Shown in pieces: positions 1 to 7,013 of a stretch of 13,081 bases of DNA (positions are counted from its first letter, which is position 1; each line of letters opens with the position of its first letter). This DNA comes from JAPUDQ01 sp049289035 (lineage in GTDB: Bacteria > Patescibacteriota > Saccharimonadia > Saccharimonadales > Saccharimonadaceae), in NCBI GenBank assembly GCA_049289035.1, contig JBAQIV010000058.1, positions 1 through 13,081 of the forward strand. Direction: 5' to 3'. A program made the position numbers and the translations under genes. The notes beneath the pieces are model-generated. The model ran no database searches, had not been told where the DNA came from, and saw only the letters and a program-made list of their open reading frames with translations.

Positions 1-423
1 CAGCACAATAAGCGGAAAAACAATCACATCAGGTAACAGATACCAGCGTATATCGTAGTCAGCCAGCGCCACTAGACCAACGAGCAGTACCAGCCATAGC
101 ACGACGAGCGACCAGTCAGCCACAGTGGCAAGCTGATACGGCCAGGCGAGGTAGGATATGACAAAAAGCAGCGCAGTTGCCAGCTCGGTCAGCGGTGTAT
201 CGTCGATCGGTTTGCGGCAATAACGGCACCGTCCGCGAAGTAGCAGATAGCTCACGACCGGCACGAGATCGTACCACGCCAAGATATGGTGACAATGGGT
301 ACACTCGCTGCGCTCACGCACAATGTCGCGCTTTTTACGAATCCGCCAAACCAGCGCGTTGACAAAGCTGCCAAAACAGAGACCCAGCAGCCCAAGTACA
401 ATAACACTAGTCATCTTTTCCAT
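1..423 (-). CDS. pilD: Prepilin peptidase (type IV leader peptidase), 5' part only
   Basis: This is a membrane aspartic protease that removes the short leader from type IV prepilins and, in many relatives, methylates the new N-terminus. The gene is cut by the left window edge, so only residues 1-141 are visible. They include the family signature GSFVNALVWR (18-27), the two zinc-type pairs CTHC (41-44) and CRYC (66-69), and DIRWYLLPD (124-132), which contains the first catalytic aspartate. The second catalytic motif (GxGD) should lie outside the window. Hydrophobic segments are visible near 5-20, 80-95 and 105-122. I chose the ATG at 421-423 because AAGGG lies 2-3 nt upstream; the ATG at 412-414 (Met4) is an alternative. 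The gene follows the pilin gene by 81 nt on the same strand, which fits enzyme next to substrate. The family call is secure; the exact start is not. Confidence 0.93.
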   Translation of the reverse strand, partial: MEKMTSVIVLGLLGLCFGSFVNALVWRIRKKRDIVRERSECTHCHHILAWYDLVPVVSYLLLRGRCRYCRKPIDDTPLTELATALLFVISYLAWPYQLATVADWSLVVLWLVLLVGLVALADYDIRWYLLPDVIVFPLIVL

Positions 424-447
424 TACCCTTATGCTACCAGATCGAGC

Positions 448-478
448 AAGAAAACAAAACCTCGCTCAGGTACGAGCG
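448..478 (-). terminator. Possible weak intrinsic terminator between pilin and peptidase genes
   Basis: On the minus strand a 5-bp GC-rich stem (CGCTC/GAGCG, arms at 474-478 and 463-467) with a 6-nt loop is followed by a T-rich tail with two TTTT runs (about 448-460). It lies between the pilin stop and the peptidase start. It could give partial termination, so that pilin is made in excess over the peptidase. The stem is short, so this is a weak call. Confidence 0.35.
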
Positions 479-504
479 CGGTCTTTAAAAAACTAGTCAA
501 GAAA

Positions 505-1017
505 CTATTGGTTGTCTTGGCACGTAACACCAGAGCCTTCAAGTTTCATAGCGATTGCATACGTCCGCGCACCGCTACCCGTAATGAGCGTATCATTAGC
601 TTCATCGCATTTTGCGTTTTCAAGATACGTCCATGTGCCAGGCGTACTAAGTTTACCCGACAATGTTACGCCAACACCTGGGGCATACGGTCGGAATAGT
701 GGATAGTCATTTCCCGTTAAGGGGTCTTTCCAGCCTCCGCTATGGTCGAGGTAACCCGAAATAAATGTTCCCCTTTTAGGAGCTGCCGCTGGGTCCATAA
801 CTGCGGCGCTCGATGCTGGGACCGCACCCTTGCTATTTGCTTGAAATTGATTCACTTGCGCGCGGAAACGACTGACGTCGTTGCGGCGCTGTGTGTCACG
901 CTGGCCTTTTTGCAGAGCTGGCAGTGCGATAAAGACCATGAGGAAGATCAGACCAGCAATAGCTAGTACCAAGACCACCTCTATGATCGTAAAGCCGTGT
1001 TGTTTTCGTGTGTTCAT
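505..1017 (-). CDS. Type IV pilin (major-pilin candidate)
   Basis: This is a prepilin subunit that polymerises into the pilus fibre. It has a short basic leader MNTRKQHG, and the peptidase should cut after Gly8 to leave Phe at +1. Glu13 is then the conserved +5 glutamate (FTIIE). A hydrophobic assembly helix follows to about residue 34. The amphipathic stretch 35-60 contains QRDTQRRNDVSR, which I recall from Saccharibacteria pilins. The globular part (60-170) has just two cysteines, Cys137 and Cys166, placed to close a C-terminal D-region-like disulfide loop. At 170 aa the length is normal for a pilin. The ATG has AAAGGGTGG just upstream. The gene has its own candidate promoter and sits downstream of the paired-hairpin element. 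Whether it is the major or a minor pilin cannot be settled here, but it is the only pilin in view. Confidence 0.93.
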   Translation of the reverse strand: MNTRKQHGFTIIEVVLVLAIAGLIFLMVFIALPALQKGQRDTQRRNDVSRFRAQVNQFQANSKGAVPASSAAVMDPAAAPKRGTFISGYLDHSGGWKDPLTGNDYPLFRPYAPGVGVTLSGKLSTPGTWTYLENAKCDEANDTLITGSGARTYAIAMKLEGSGVTCQDNQ

Positions 1018-1069
1018 TGTCCACCCTTTCGGTTACTTGTGAAAACGCGTTAGTTGTTAATATGACTCG

Positions 1070-1099
1070 ATTATAACGGTAATGCTCATAAAAATACAA
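1070..1099 (-). promoter_or_regulatory. Candidate promoter of the pilin gene
   Basis: On the minus strand a perfect TATAAT -10 box (1070-1075) lies 18 nt downstream of TTGTAT (1094-1099), a -35 that matches consensus only at TTG. The expected transcript start is near 1063, giving a leader of about 45 nt before the pilin ATG at 1017. It would let pilin be transcribed apart from the assembly genes. Confidence 0.55.
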
Positions 1100-1125
1100 G
1101 TGCCTTCGCAAAGCAGCGATACCCT

Positions 1126-1182
1126 GTGCCGACTTTAGGAGGAGTATGTATTCAAATACATACTGGAGGTGTTGGCACCTCC
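1126..1182. repeat. Paired-hairpin element, copy A
   Basis: A box GTGCCGACTTTAG (1126-1138) and GAGG precede a 9-10 bp hairpin (arms 1143-1151 and 1156-1164). A second 7-bp hairpin (arms 1165-1171 and 1176-1182, GGAGGTG/CACCTCC) starts at the very next base. The order box, long hairpin, abutting GGAG...CTCC hairpin is the same as in copy B although the stem sequences differ. Being palindromic, the hairpins can form in RNA from either strand. Confidence 0.8.
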
Positions 1183-1205
1183 TTGCGCGCCAACACCGGC
1201 GCCTC

Positions 1206-1279
1206 GTGCCGGCTTTAGCGGTGAGGAAGTACTATCTCGAATTTATTTCGAGATAGTACTGGAGAGGCAGAGCCTCTCC
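1206..1279. repeat. Paired-hairpin element, copy B
   Basis: The box GTGCCGGCTTTAG (1206-1218) matches the box of copy A at 12 of 13 positions. It is followed by a perfect 14-bp hairpin (arms 1228-1241 and 1247-1260, 5-nt loop). A perfect 8-bp hairpin then abuts it directly (arms 1261-1268 and 1272-1279, GGAGAGGC/GCCTCTCC, 3-nt loop). Its edge lies 7 nt beyond the pilC stop codon, so it forms the 3' end region of the pilC transcript. There is no T-run, so it is not an ordinary intrinsic terminator. A role in RNA stability or in separating pilC from pilin expression is inference. Confidence 0.82.
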
Positions 1280-1286
1280 TCATCAT

Positions 1287-2501
1287 CTACCTTATCGCCC
1301 CATTACCGACAAGCGCATAGATCGGAAATAGTACCGCCCCAATCATGACACCGGCGACACCAGCCAGTAGCACCATAAGAATTGGCTCGATCATGGTCGA
1401 AATACTCTTGATCGTCTGATCAAGTTCGTTTTCATAAAACGTGGCGGCTTTGCCGAGCATAGCGTCGATACCACCAGACTGTTCACCAATACTGATCATC
1501 TGTGGCACCAGTGGCAATACATAGTCTTCGCCTTTGAGTGCTAGTGACAGTGCCTTGCCACCCTTGACCTTCTCGGCGGCACGCTTCACCGACTGAGCAA
1601 CATGTACGTTGTTAACCGCGCGCTGCGTAATGTTGAGTGTCTCAAGCATCGGCACGCCGGTGTTCATAAGCGTCTCAGAAGTCCGCGCAAACCGCGCCAT
1701 GTACAGTTTACGAAACAGCGGCCCAAACAGTGGTGCATTGAGCTTGACCAGGTCAATCGTTTCGCGACCACCATCGGTCTTCACCCAGTTCCGCCCAAAG
1801 TAAATGGCTAGCCCAACCACGATTAGCACAATATACCAAAAATTCTGCACAAAATTGGCTGTCGTGACCATGATCTGCGTGAGCAGTGGTAGTTCCTGGT
1901 GCAAATCCTTATAGAGGCGCCCAACCTGTGGTACGACCGTCACAAGCATAAAGACAATGACGCCCACCATGACAAAACTAACGATCAGCGGGTACATCAT
2001 GGCACCCTTCACCTTGCTCATGATCTCAGCATCTTTCTCCTGCTGGTCAGCAATGCGCTCCAGCGCTTTGTCGAGCGTACCCGACGCCTCACCGGCCGAA
2101 ACTAGCGCAATAAAGACATCGTTAAACACCTCAGGGTGTTTGGCAAACGCACTCGACAACGACGAACCGCCCTCGATACTTGAGATAATATCTTGCGCAA
2201 TCGATTGCAGTTTTTTGTTGACTGTCTGATCACGCACCGTATGCAAACTCTGCGTCAACGGCAGGCCAGCGTTGATAAGTGTTGCCAACTGGCGCGTAAA
2301 GACGATGCGGTCTTTGGTAGTCACTTTGTTTGTCAGTTTTTTAAGCACATTTTCATTTTCGTCTTTGGCCGTGATTTTCAGCGGCATCAAACCCTGCGCC
2401 ATCAACAGTTTGGCGGCCGCTTTTTCTGACTCAGCTTTGACCGTTGAATGAACCTGCTTATTACTTGAAGTATCCCGCGCTGTGTATGAATACTCAAGCA
2501 T
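1287..2501 (-). CDS. pilC: Type IV pilus inner-membrane platform protein PilC
   Basis: This polytopic membrane platform couples the cytoplasmic PilB/PilT motors to pilin insertion and removal. The 404-aa length is typical of the PilC/GspF family. Two T2SSF repeats are visible. The first spans about 64-187 (FTRQLATLINAGLPL, then an LVSAGEASG turn at 133-141). The second spans about 266-390 (YMARFARTSETLMNTGVPM, then ISIGEQSGG at 336-344). Membrane spans lie near 169-192, 219-237 and 370-395. The start is 2 nt beyond the pilT stop, with a GAGGGGG ribosome site inside the pilT end, so translation is probably coupled. The stop is TAG, and the paired-hairpin region follows. The assignment is secure. 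Confidence 0.96.
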   Translation of the reverse strand: MLEYSYTARDTSSNKQVHSTVKAESEKAAAKLLMAQGLMPLKITAKDENENVLKKLTNKVTTKDRIVFTRQLATLINAGLPLTQSLHTVRDQTVNKKLQSIAQDIISSIEGGSSLSSAFAKHPEVFNDVFIALVSAGEASGTLDKALERIADQQEKDAEIMSKVKGAMMYPLIVSFVMVGVIVFMLVTVVPQVGRLYKDLHQELPLLTQIMVTTANFVQNFWYIVLIVVGLAIYFGRNWVKTDGGRETIDLVKLNAPLFGPLFRKLYMARFARTSETLMNTGVPMLETLNITQRAVNNVHVAQSVKRAAEKVKGGKALSLALKGEDYVLPLVPQMISIGEQSGGIDAMLGKAATFYENELDQTIKSISTMIEPILMVLLAGVAGVMIGAVLFPIYALVGNGAIR

Positions 2502-2503
2502 GG

Positions 2504-3577
2504 CTACCCCCTCATCATCCGATCAAATTCTGCGATATCAACAGCATAGTTACGCGCCTCGTCAATCGTAATCGTACCAGCTTGGACGAGACCAACAAGC
2601 GTCTTATCCATCGATTGCATACCCTGGTCGGCACCAGTCTGAATAACCGCATCAAGCTGGTGGCTTTTACCTTCTCGTATGATATTGCGCACCGCCGGCG
2701 TCGCCACTAGTATCTCAGCCGCTACTGCGCGGCCGCCACCGATCGACGGTACAAGACGCTGCGAACAAATTGCCATCAAAATATTGGCAAGCTGGGCGCG
2801 AATCTGTGGTTGCTGATGCGGTGGGAACACATCAACCATACGGTCGATCGACTGGGCAGCTGAGTTGGTGTGAAGTGTTGCAAACACTAAGTGCCCCGTT
2901 TCGGCAATGGTAATCGCCGCCGAGATTGTCTCAAGATCACGCATCTCACCAATCAACACGACATCGGGGTCCTGGCGAAGACTCGACCGAAGCGCCGCCG
3001 AAAATGAATAGGTGTCATAGTGAACCTCACGCTGGACCACAACTGAACGTTTACTCTTATGTGTAAACTCAATCGGGTCTTCAATAGTTATGATATGGTG
3101 CGACTTTTCGGTGTTAATCTTGTCCACTAGCGCAGCCAACGTCGTACTTTTACCTGAACCGGTCGGCCCAGTCACAAGCACGAGACCACGTGGGTAATTG
3201 GCAAAGTTGTTGACGATGGTCGGCATACCGAGCTCGGTGATTGTTTTAATCTCGTTGGGGATCAGACGCAGCGCCGCCGCCAGGTTACCGCGTTCATGAA
3301 AGGCATTGACGCGAAAACGGCCAAGATCACCAAACGCAAAGCTAAAATCAAACTCTTTGTCTTTGAGCAGTATCTGCTGCTGGTCTTCGTCCAGGATTGC
3401 AAACACAAGCTTCTCGACTTCCTCGGGGCTGAGCGCGTTAAAACCCGGTATAGCGACGAGCGATCCGTCGACACGAAGCATCGGCGGTAAGCCAATTTGC
3501 AAATGTAAATCACTCGCCCGTTTGCGTATGACGTCTTCGAGCAAGAGCTCGATGCGTAGTTCTGGTTGTGGTTGCAT
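2504..3577 (-). CDS. pilT: Pilus retraction ATPase PilT
   Basis: This hexameric cytoplasmic ATPase depolymerises the pilus and drives retraction and twitching. The 357-aa length is normal for PilT. Visible motifs are Walker A GPTGSGKST (137-145), the Asp box TIEDPIEF (164-171), Walker B DVVLIGEMRD (205-214) and the His box TGHLVFATLHTNSA (227-240). Near the C-terminus PAVRNIIREGK (294-304) corresponds to the PilT-specific AIRNLIRE motif, which separates it from PilB-type extension ATPases. The start follows the pilB stop by 19 nt, with GGAGGG about 10 nt upstream. A complete retraction motor suggests a dynamic pilus rather than a static fibre. Confidence 0.96.
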   Translation of the reverse strand: MQPQPELRIELLLEDVIRKRASDLHLQIGLPPMLRVDGSLVAIPGFNALSPEEVEKLVFAILDEDQQQILLKDKEFDFSFAFGDLGRFRVNAFHERGNLAAALRLIPNEIKTITELGMPTIVNNFANYPRGLVLVTGPTGSGKSTTLAALVDKINTEKSHHIITIEDPIEFTHKSKRSVVVQREVHYDTYSFSAALRSSLRQDPDVVLIGEMRDLETISAAITIAETGHLVFATLHTNSAAQSIDRMVDVFPPHQQPQIRAQLANILMAICSQRLVPSIGGGRAVAAEILVATPAVRNIIREGKSHQLDAVIQTGADQGMQSMDKTLVGLVQAGTITIDEARNYAVDIAEFDRMMRG

Positions 3578-3596
3578 AGTCTCGGTGCCCTCCCTG

Positions 3597-5381
3597 TTAT
3601 GCCATATTAGCGGCGACGCGGTTCACTTCTTCGAGCGTCGTCAGTCCTTGCAGTGCTTTCATGTAGCCGTCTTGTCGCATCGTCACCATACCTTCGGCGA
3701 TTGCTTGACGCTGGATCTCGCCGCTGGTCGCATGCTTGACGATCAGACTCTGAATGGCCTCGGAGACATCCATGACTTCGTACAGTCCCATACGTCCTTT
3801 AAAGCCGCCTGGGCTCTTCGGGCTGTCTGTCCCCTTCACTAAAGTATACGAGGTTTGTGTGCTAAGCGGAAGCGCTTTGTAGCCTAAGTCTTCCGACACG
3901 GCCGCCACACCGGCTGGATCTTTCGGTAGCAGCATACCAACTGTCTCTTGAATACTCTTTGTTTCAAGCTCATTCGATTGGTATTGTTGGCCGCTATCGG
4001 TCAAGCGCCGAACAAGTCGTTGGCCAATGACAGTGTTGACGGTACTCGCAATTAGAAACGGCTCGATACCCATATCGAGCAACCGCGGCAAGACACCAGC
4101 CGCCGAGTTAGTGTGTAGCGTGCTAAACACAAGGTGACCTGTCAGACTAGCCTGCACCGCCAAATTGGCTGTTTCGGCATCACGAATCTCTCCGACCATG
4201 ACGACATTTGGGTCCTGACGCAATATAGAGCGCAGGCCGCTCGCAAAGGTCAAGCCAACTTCGGCATTTACCTGAATCTGATTAACACCCGCCATTTTGT
4301 ACTCTACCGGGTCTTCGAGCGTCACGATATTGATCGAATCGTCAAAGATCTCTTGCACGAGTGCATACAGACTGGTCGATTTACCAGAACCAGTCGGGCC
4401 AGATGTCAGGATCATACCATTGGGCTTGCGTATGCCCTTGCGAATCGCCCGCAGCGCCCGACCAGCGTAGCCCATTTCTTCCAGTCGAAACGATGAACCT
4501 GATTTGTCGAGCAAACGGATGACAACTTGCTCGCCCCACACCACCGGACTAATCGCAATACGCAGGTCGACGTCTTTGTCGGCAGCATGCACGGCAAACT
4601 GACCATCTTGTGGTATACGGTGCTCATCAATCTTGAGGTTGCTGAGAATCTTTATACGCGAGATCAGCGCCGGTTCAATGCTCTTCGGCAATTTCATAAC
4701 TTCACGTAGCACACCGTCTATCCGACAGCGTATCTTGAGCGCATCTTCGAGCGGCTCTATATGGATATCTGAAGCTCTCGAACGCACGGCGTATTCGAGG
4801 ATAGTACTGAGCGCACGCGAAATTGGTGAGTCTTGCACGATGGTCTTTATGTCTTTGCCGTCGCCCAACGAAGCATTTTTGGCGTCTTCCGCCTCATTTT
4901 TCGCGGTCTTTACGGCTTCAGAAACGCCACCCTCAAGATCAGTGTGATATTGACTCAGCACATTGCGAATACCCGCCTCACTCGCCATGTAGACCTTGAG
5001 TGGACGTTGAATCTTATTGGATAGGAAGTCGACTGCTTGTACGTTATTGGCATCAAGCATAGCGACGGCAAGTCGTTTTTGCATCTCGCCGAGCGGCACC
5101 GCCATGTAGCGCTCCGCGATGTCAACCGAAAGAAGATCGAGTACTTTTGGGTCGATCTGCGCACTCGACAAGTTCACATAGGGTACCCCCGAAACAGAAG
5201 CAATGTGCTTGGTCAGAACTTCGTCACTTATGACCTTGTCAGTAACGAGTAGTTCTATGACGGCTTTGCCATCGGTCGCCGCTTTTTTTCGGTATTCTTC
5301 AAGTTTCGCCGTCTCAATCAAATTCTCTGAGACTAGCTCGTCTTCTAGTTTTTTTTGCAGGTCTTCAGTTAAAACTGCCAT
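3597..5381 (-). CDS. pilB: Pilus extension ATPase PilB (no zinc tetracysteine)
   Basis: This cytoplasmic ATPase powers pilin polymerisation through PilC. Residues 1-145 form an N-terminal MshEN/GspE-N type domain, and residues 146-175 a charged linker. The ATPase core shows RASDIHIEP (202-210), Walker A GPTGSGKST (328-336), the Asp box TLEDPVEY (354-361), Walker B NVVMVGEIRD (392-401) and the His box TGHLVFSTLHTN (414-425). GFKGRMGLYEV (526-536) is the usual PilB/GspE C-terminal signature. Between the GQRLVRRL segment (453-460) and that signature, most relatives carry a zinc-binding CxxC pair set; here the segment has no cysteine at all. Cys219 is the only cysteine in the protein. The start follows the 78-aa gene by 12 nt, with AAAGGG upstream of the ATG. 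PilB rather than GspE, because it sits with pilT, pilC and pilM. Confidence 0.95.
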   Translation of the reverse strand: MAVLTEDLQKKLEDELVSENLIETAKLEEYRKKAATDGKAVIELLVTDKVISDEVLTKHIASVSGVPYVNLSSAQIDPKVLDLLSVDIAERYMAVPLGEMQKRLAVAMLDANNVQAVDFLSNKIQRPLKVYMASEAGIRNVLSQYHTDLEGGVSEAVKTAKNEAEDAKNASLGDGKDIKTIVQDSPISRALSTILEYAVRSRASDIHIEPLEDALKIRCRIDGVLREVMKLPKSIEPALISRIKILSNLKIDEHRIPQDGQFAVHAADKDVDLRIAISPVVWGEQVVIRLLDKSGSSFRLEEMGYAGRALRAIRKGIRKPNGMILTSGPTGSGKSTSLYALVQEIFDDSINIVTLEDPVEYKMAGVNQIQVNAEVGLTFASGLRSILRQDPNVVMVGEIRDAETANLAVQASLTGHLVFSTLHTNSAAGVLPRLLDMGIEPFLIASTVNTVIGQRLVRRLTDSGQQYQSNELETKSIQETVGMLLPKDPAGVAAVSEDLGYKALPLSTQTSYTLVKGTDSPKSPGGFKGRMGLYEVMDVSEAIQSLIVKHATSGEIQRQAIAEGMVTMRQDGYMKALQGLTTLEEVNRVAANMA

Positions 5382-5393
5382 GACGAGCCCTTT

Positions 5394-5630
5394 CTAGAAT
5401 GGACCCTGGTTTGAGCTATCGCCAATCTTGATCTTGATAGTAGGATTATACGCCTTATCGTTAAAAATATTTGGCGTCGGTTTGCCGACTGAGGCCGATA
5501 TAGGATCGGCTTTGTTGATCGTCACAATTTTTGGGTCGCCACCACCAATAAGCGCCCTGATGAGAAAATAGCTCGATAAAGCAACTACCCCTGTAATCAA
5601 GATGAGAAGCGCAATTTCATTTCGTTTCAT
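5394..5630 (-). CDS. Small single-span membrane protein in the PilP position
   Basis: I do not recognise this 78-aa protein. It has a short basic start (MKRNE), one hydrophobic span (about 6-26), and a polar tail of about 50 residues predicted outside the membrane, with several prolines and the segment PTIKIKIGDSS near the end. No lipobox cysteine is visible. The start codon overlaps the stop of the PilO-like gene in an ATGA (5627-5630), so translation is probably coupled. It occupies the place PilP holds in Gram-negative pilMNOPQ operons, but without a secretin there is no PilQ partner to contact. An accessory role in the PilM/N/O alignment complex is inferred from position only. Confidence 0.8.
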   Translation of the reverse strand: MKRNEIALLILITGVVALSSYFLIRALIGGGDPKIVTINKADPISASVGKPTPNIFNDKAYNPTIKIKIGDSSNQGPF

Positions 5631-6304
5631 AGAGACACCTTCTCCTTTTTCATCTCGATCGTTTTTGGCTGCGCATAGTACGTCATAGCCTGTACTTCAG
5701 CTTTCATGAGGCTAGCTGAACCGCTGATTTTGATCGACACAATATTGATCGGGCGTATCGAATGCCTCACGCGTTCAAAAAGAGCTTTGATCGTGTTATA
5801 TGGGCCGGTTGCAGTGAAACTAAATGTGATCGGCACAACACCCACCGGGACATTGACTGGAGCAGTAGCGCCAGCTGTCTGCTGGTCGACAAATCCGATA
5901 TTGTCTATTTTGGCGCCCGACTGGGTGAGCACGATCTGCTGGAGCGATGCCGCCAGACCTATGCGATCATCGACCGTCGGCATGGCGTCGATGATTACCT
6001 GCAGCGCATTGTCTTTGGGATCAACCCGCAACCTCGTGAGCTGCTGATCAGCCACAAGCTGGGTCACATCAGTCTTGAGCGGCTCATAGGCTGCGATGTT
6101 TTTGGTCAGCGTCGCATTCGTCTCAACCAATTTGCCGTGGACTTTATTGTTGTACAAAAATTGTTTGACCATAAACTGCGTCATGACCAATGCAATTGTC
6201 ACAATAGCAGCCGCTATAGCCACCCATATAAACACAATGCGATTCGCCTGACTGATCTGCTGCCGTTTTTTGAGACCAGTAATTGCTTTATTATTGGCTT
6301 CCAT
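5627..6304 (-). CDS. PilO-like pilus alignment protein
   Basis: PilO-type proteins are bitopic membrane proteins that pair with PilN and link the cytoplasmic motor to the outer part of the machine. This 225-aa protein has a cytoplasmic N-terminus of about 20 residues, one membrane span (about 22-43), and a helical or coiled-coil stretch (about 50-90). A mixed alpha/beta tail follows, with the PilO-like pattern TFSFTATGPYNTIKALFERV (155-174). The start lies inside the end of the PilN-like gene (14-nt overlap), with a strong AGGAGG 6 nt upstream of the ATG, so both the start and tight coupling are well supported. Sequence identity to characterised PilO is probably low, so the call rests on topology, pattern and gene order. 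Confidence 0.85.
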   Translation of the reverse strand: MEANNKAITGLKKRQQISQANRIVFIWVAIAAAIVTIALVMTQFMVKQFLYNNKVHGKLVETNATLTKNIAAYEPLKTDVTQLVADQQLTRLRVDPKDNALQVIIDAMPTVDDRIGLAASLQQIVLTQSGAKIDNIGFVDQQTAGATAPVNVPVGVVPITFSFTATGPYNTIKALFERVRHSIRPINIVSIKISGSASLMKAEVQAMTYYAQPKTIEMKKEKVSL

Positions 6305-7013
6305 TTTTAGCCTCCTGCTTTGGAGCTTCAGTGAAGAGTTCTTTTGGTGCGTTTTGGTCGCTGTTCGAGGTTACGAGTTGCGGTACAACAAGTTTAATAT
6401 TTGTGATGTGCTCGTTAAATACCTCTGGCGCATAGACCAAGTTCGCTTTGAAACTGACCGTGACTTTCCCATCGGCCGTCGACATGCCTGGCGCAAGCAC
6501 CTCCACTTTACTAAAGAGTGTTACTTCGGCGTCTGTACCATCAAGTGTATACGTCACCTTGGCGTTCTCGAGCGTACTACGAAAGTTATTGACCGCTTCA
6601 AAGCTGCCCGCCGAGCCATTGAGTGTCAGTGTCGTGTCAGCTTTGTTAAGCAACAGATCATAGAGCGATATATTGGAGGGAGCGGCCGGGTTAAGCTGTA
6701 TGAGATAGTCAAACAGTCGTGAATAATCGTCTCTCTCTTTTGAGACTTGGTCGATGGCTGCAAGCTGGCTTTGGACTGCTAAGTATTTGTCGATTTCTTG
6801 CTTTTGCGACAACTTTTTGTGGTTGTCTTTAATCTGATTTTCAGCACTCGATATCATGTACATCTGGGCGCCATAGACGGTCGTCGCAAGAAACGCGACT
6901 GCTCCACCAGCAATGAGTGACGTGGCAATCGCGCCAGAAACCACGCGGTTGCGCATGCGCTGCGCTTTGATAAACTCTTTTTTGACATCTGGCAGCAGGT
7001 TGAGCTCAATCAT
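6291..7013 (-). CDS. pilN: PilN-like pilus assembly protein
   Basis: PilN anchors the actin-like PilM through a short N-terminal peptide and dimerises with PilO across the membrane. The protein begins MIELNLLPDVKKE, the PilN hallmark (I-NLLP) that binds PilM. It has one membrane span (about 25-48) and a helical segment (about 55-95). A ferredoxin-like region follows, including TTLTLNGSAGSFEAVNNF (127-144), a common pattern in this family. At 240 aa it is slightly longer than many PilN proteins because of a polar C-terminal extension (about 208-240). The start overlaps the pilM stop in an ATGA (7010-7013), with AAAGG upstream of the ATG. This is a confident family call. Confidence 0.92.
   Translation of the reverse strand: MIELNLLPDVKKEFIKAQRMRNRVVSGAIATSLIAGGAVAFLATTVYGAQMYMISSAENQIKDNHKKLSQKQEIDKYLAVQSQLAAIDQVSKERDDYSRLFDYLIQLNPAAPSNISLYDLLLNKADTTLTLNGSAGSFEAVNNFRSTLENAKVTYTLDGTDAEVTLFSKVEVLAPGMSTADGKVTVSFKANLVYAPEVFNEHITNIKLVVPQLVTSNSDQNAPKELFTEAPKQEAKNGSQ

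Noticed and set aside
1126..1279. Reading the hairpin pairs as a CRISPR array or integron attC sites
   Set aside because: There are only two units with different stems and no repeat-spacer regularity, no cas genes, no integrase and no gene cassettes.
3306..3842. 178-aa plus-strand open frame opposite the pilT start and pilB end
   Set aside because: It runs antisense across two clear ATPase genes and its translation is low-complexity Ser/Lys/Arg, the usual shadow of conserved coding sequence.
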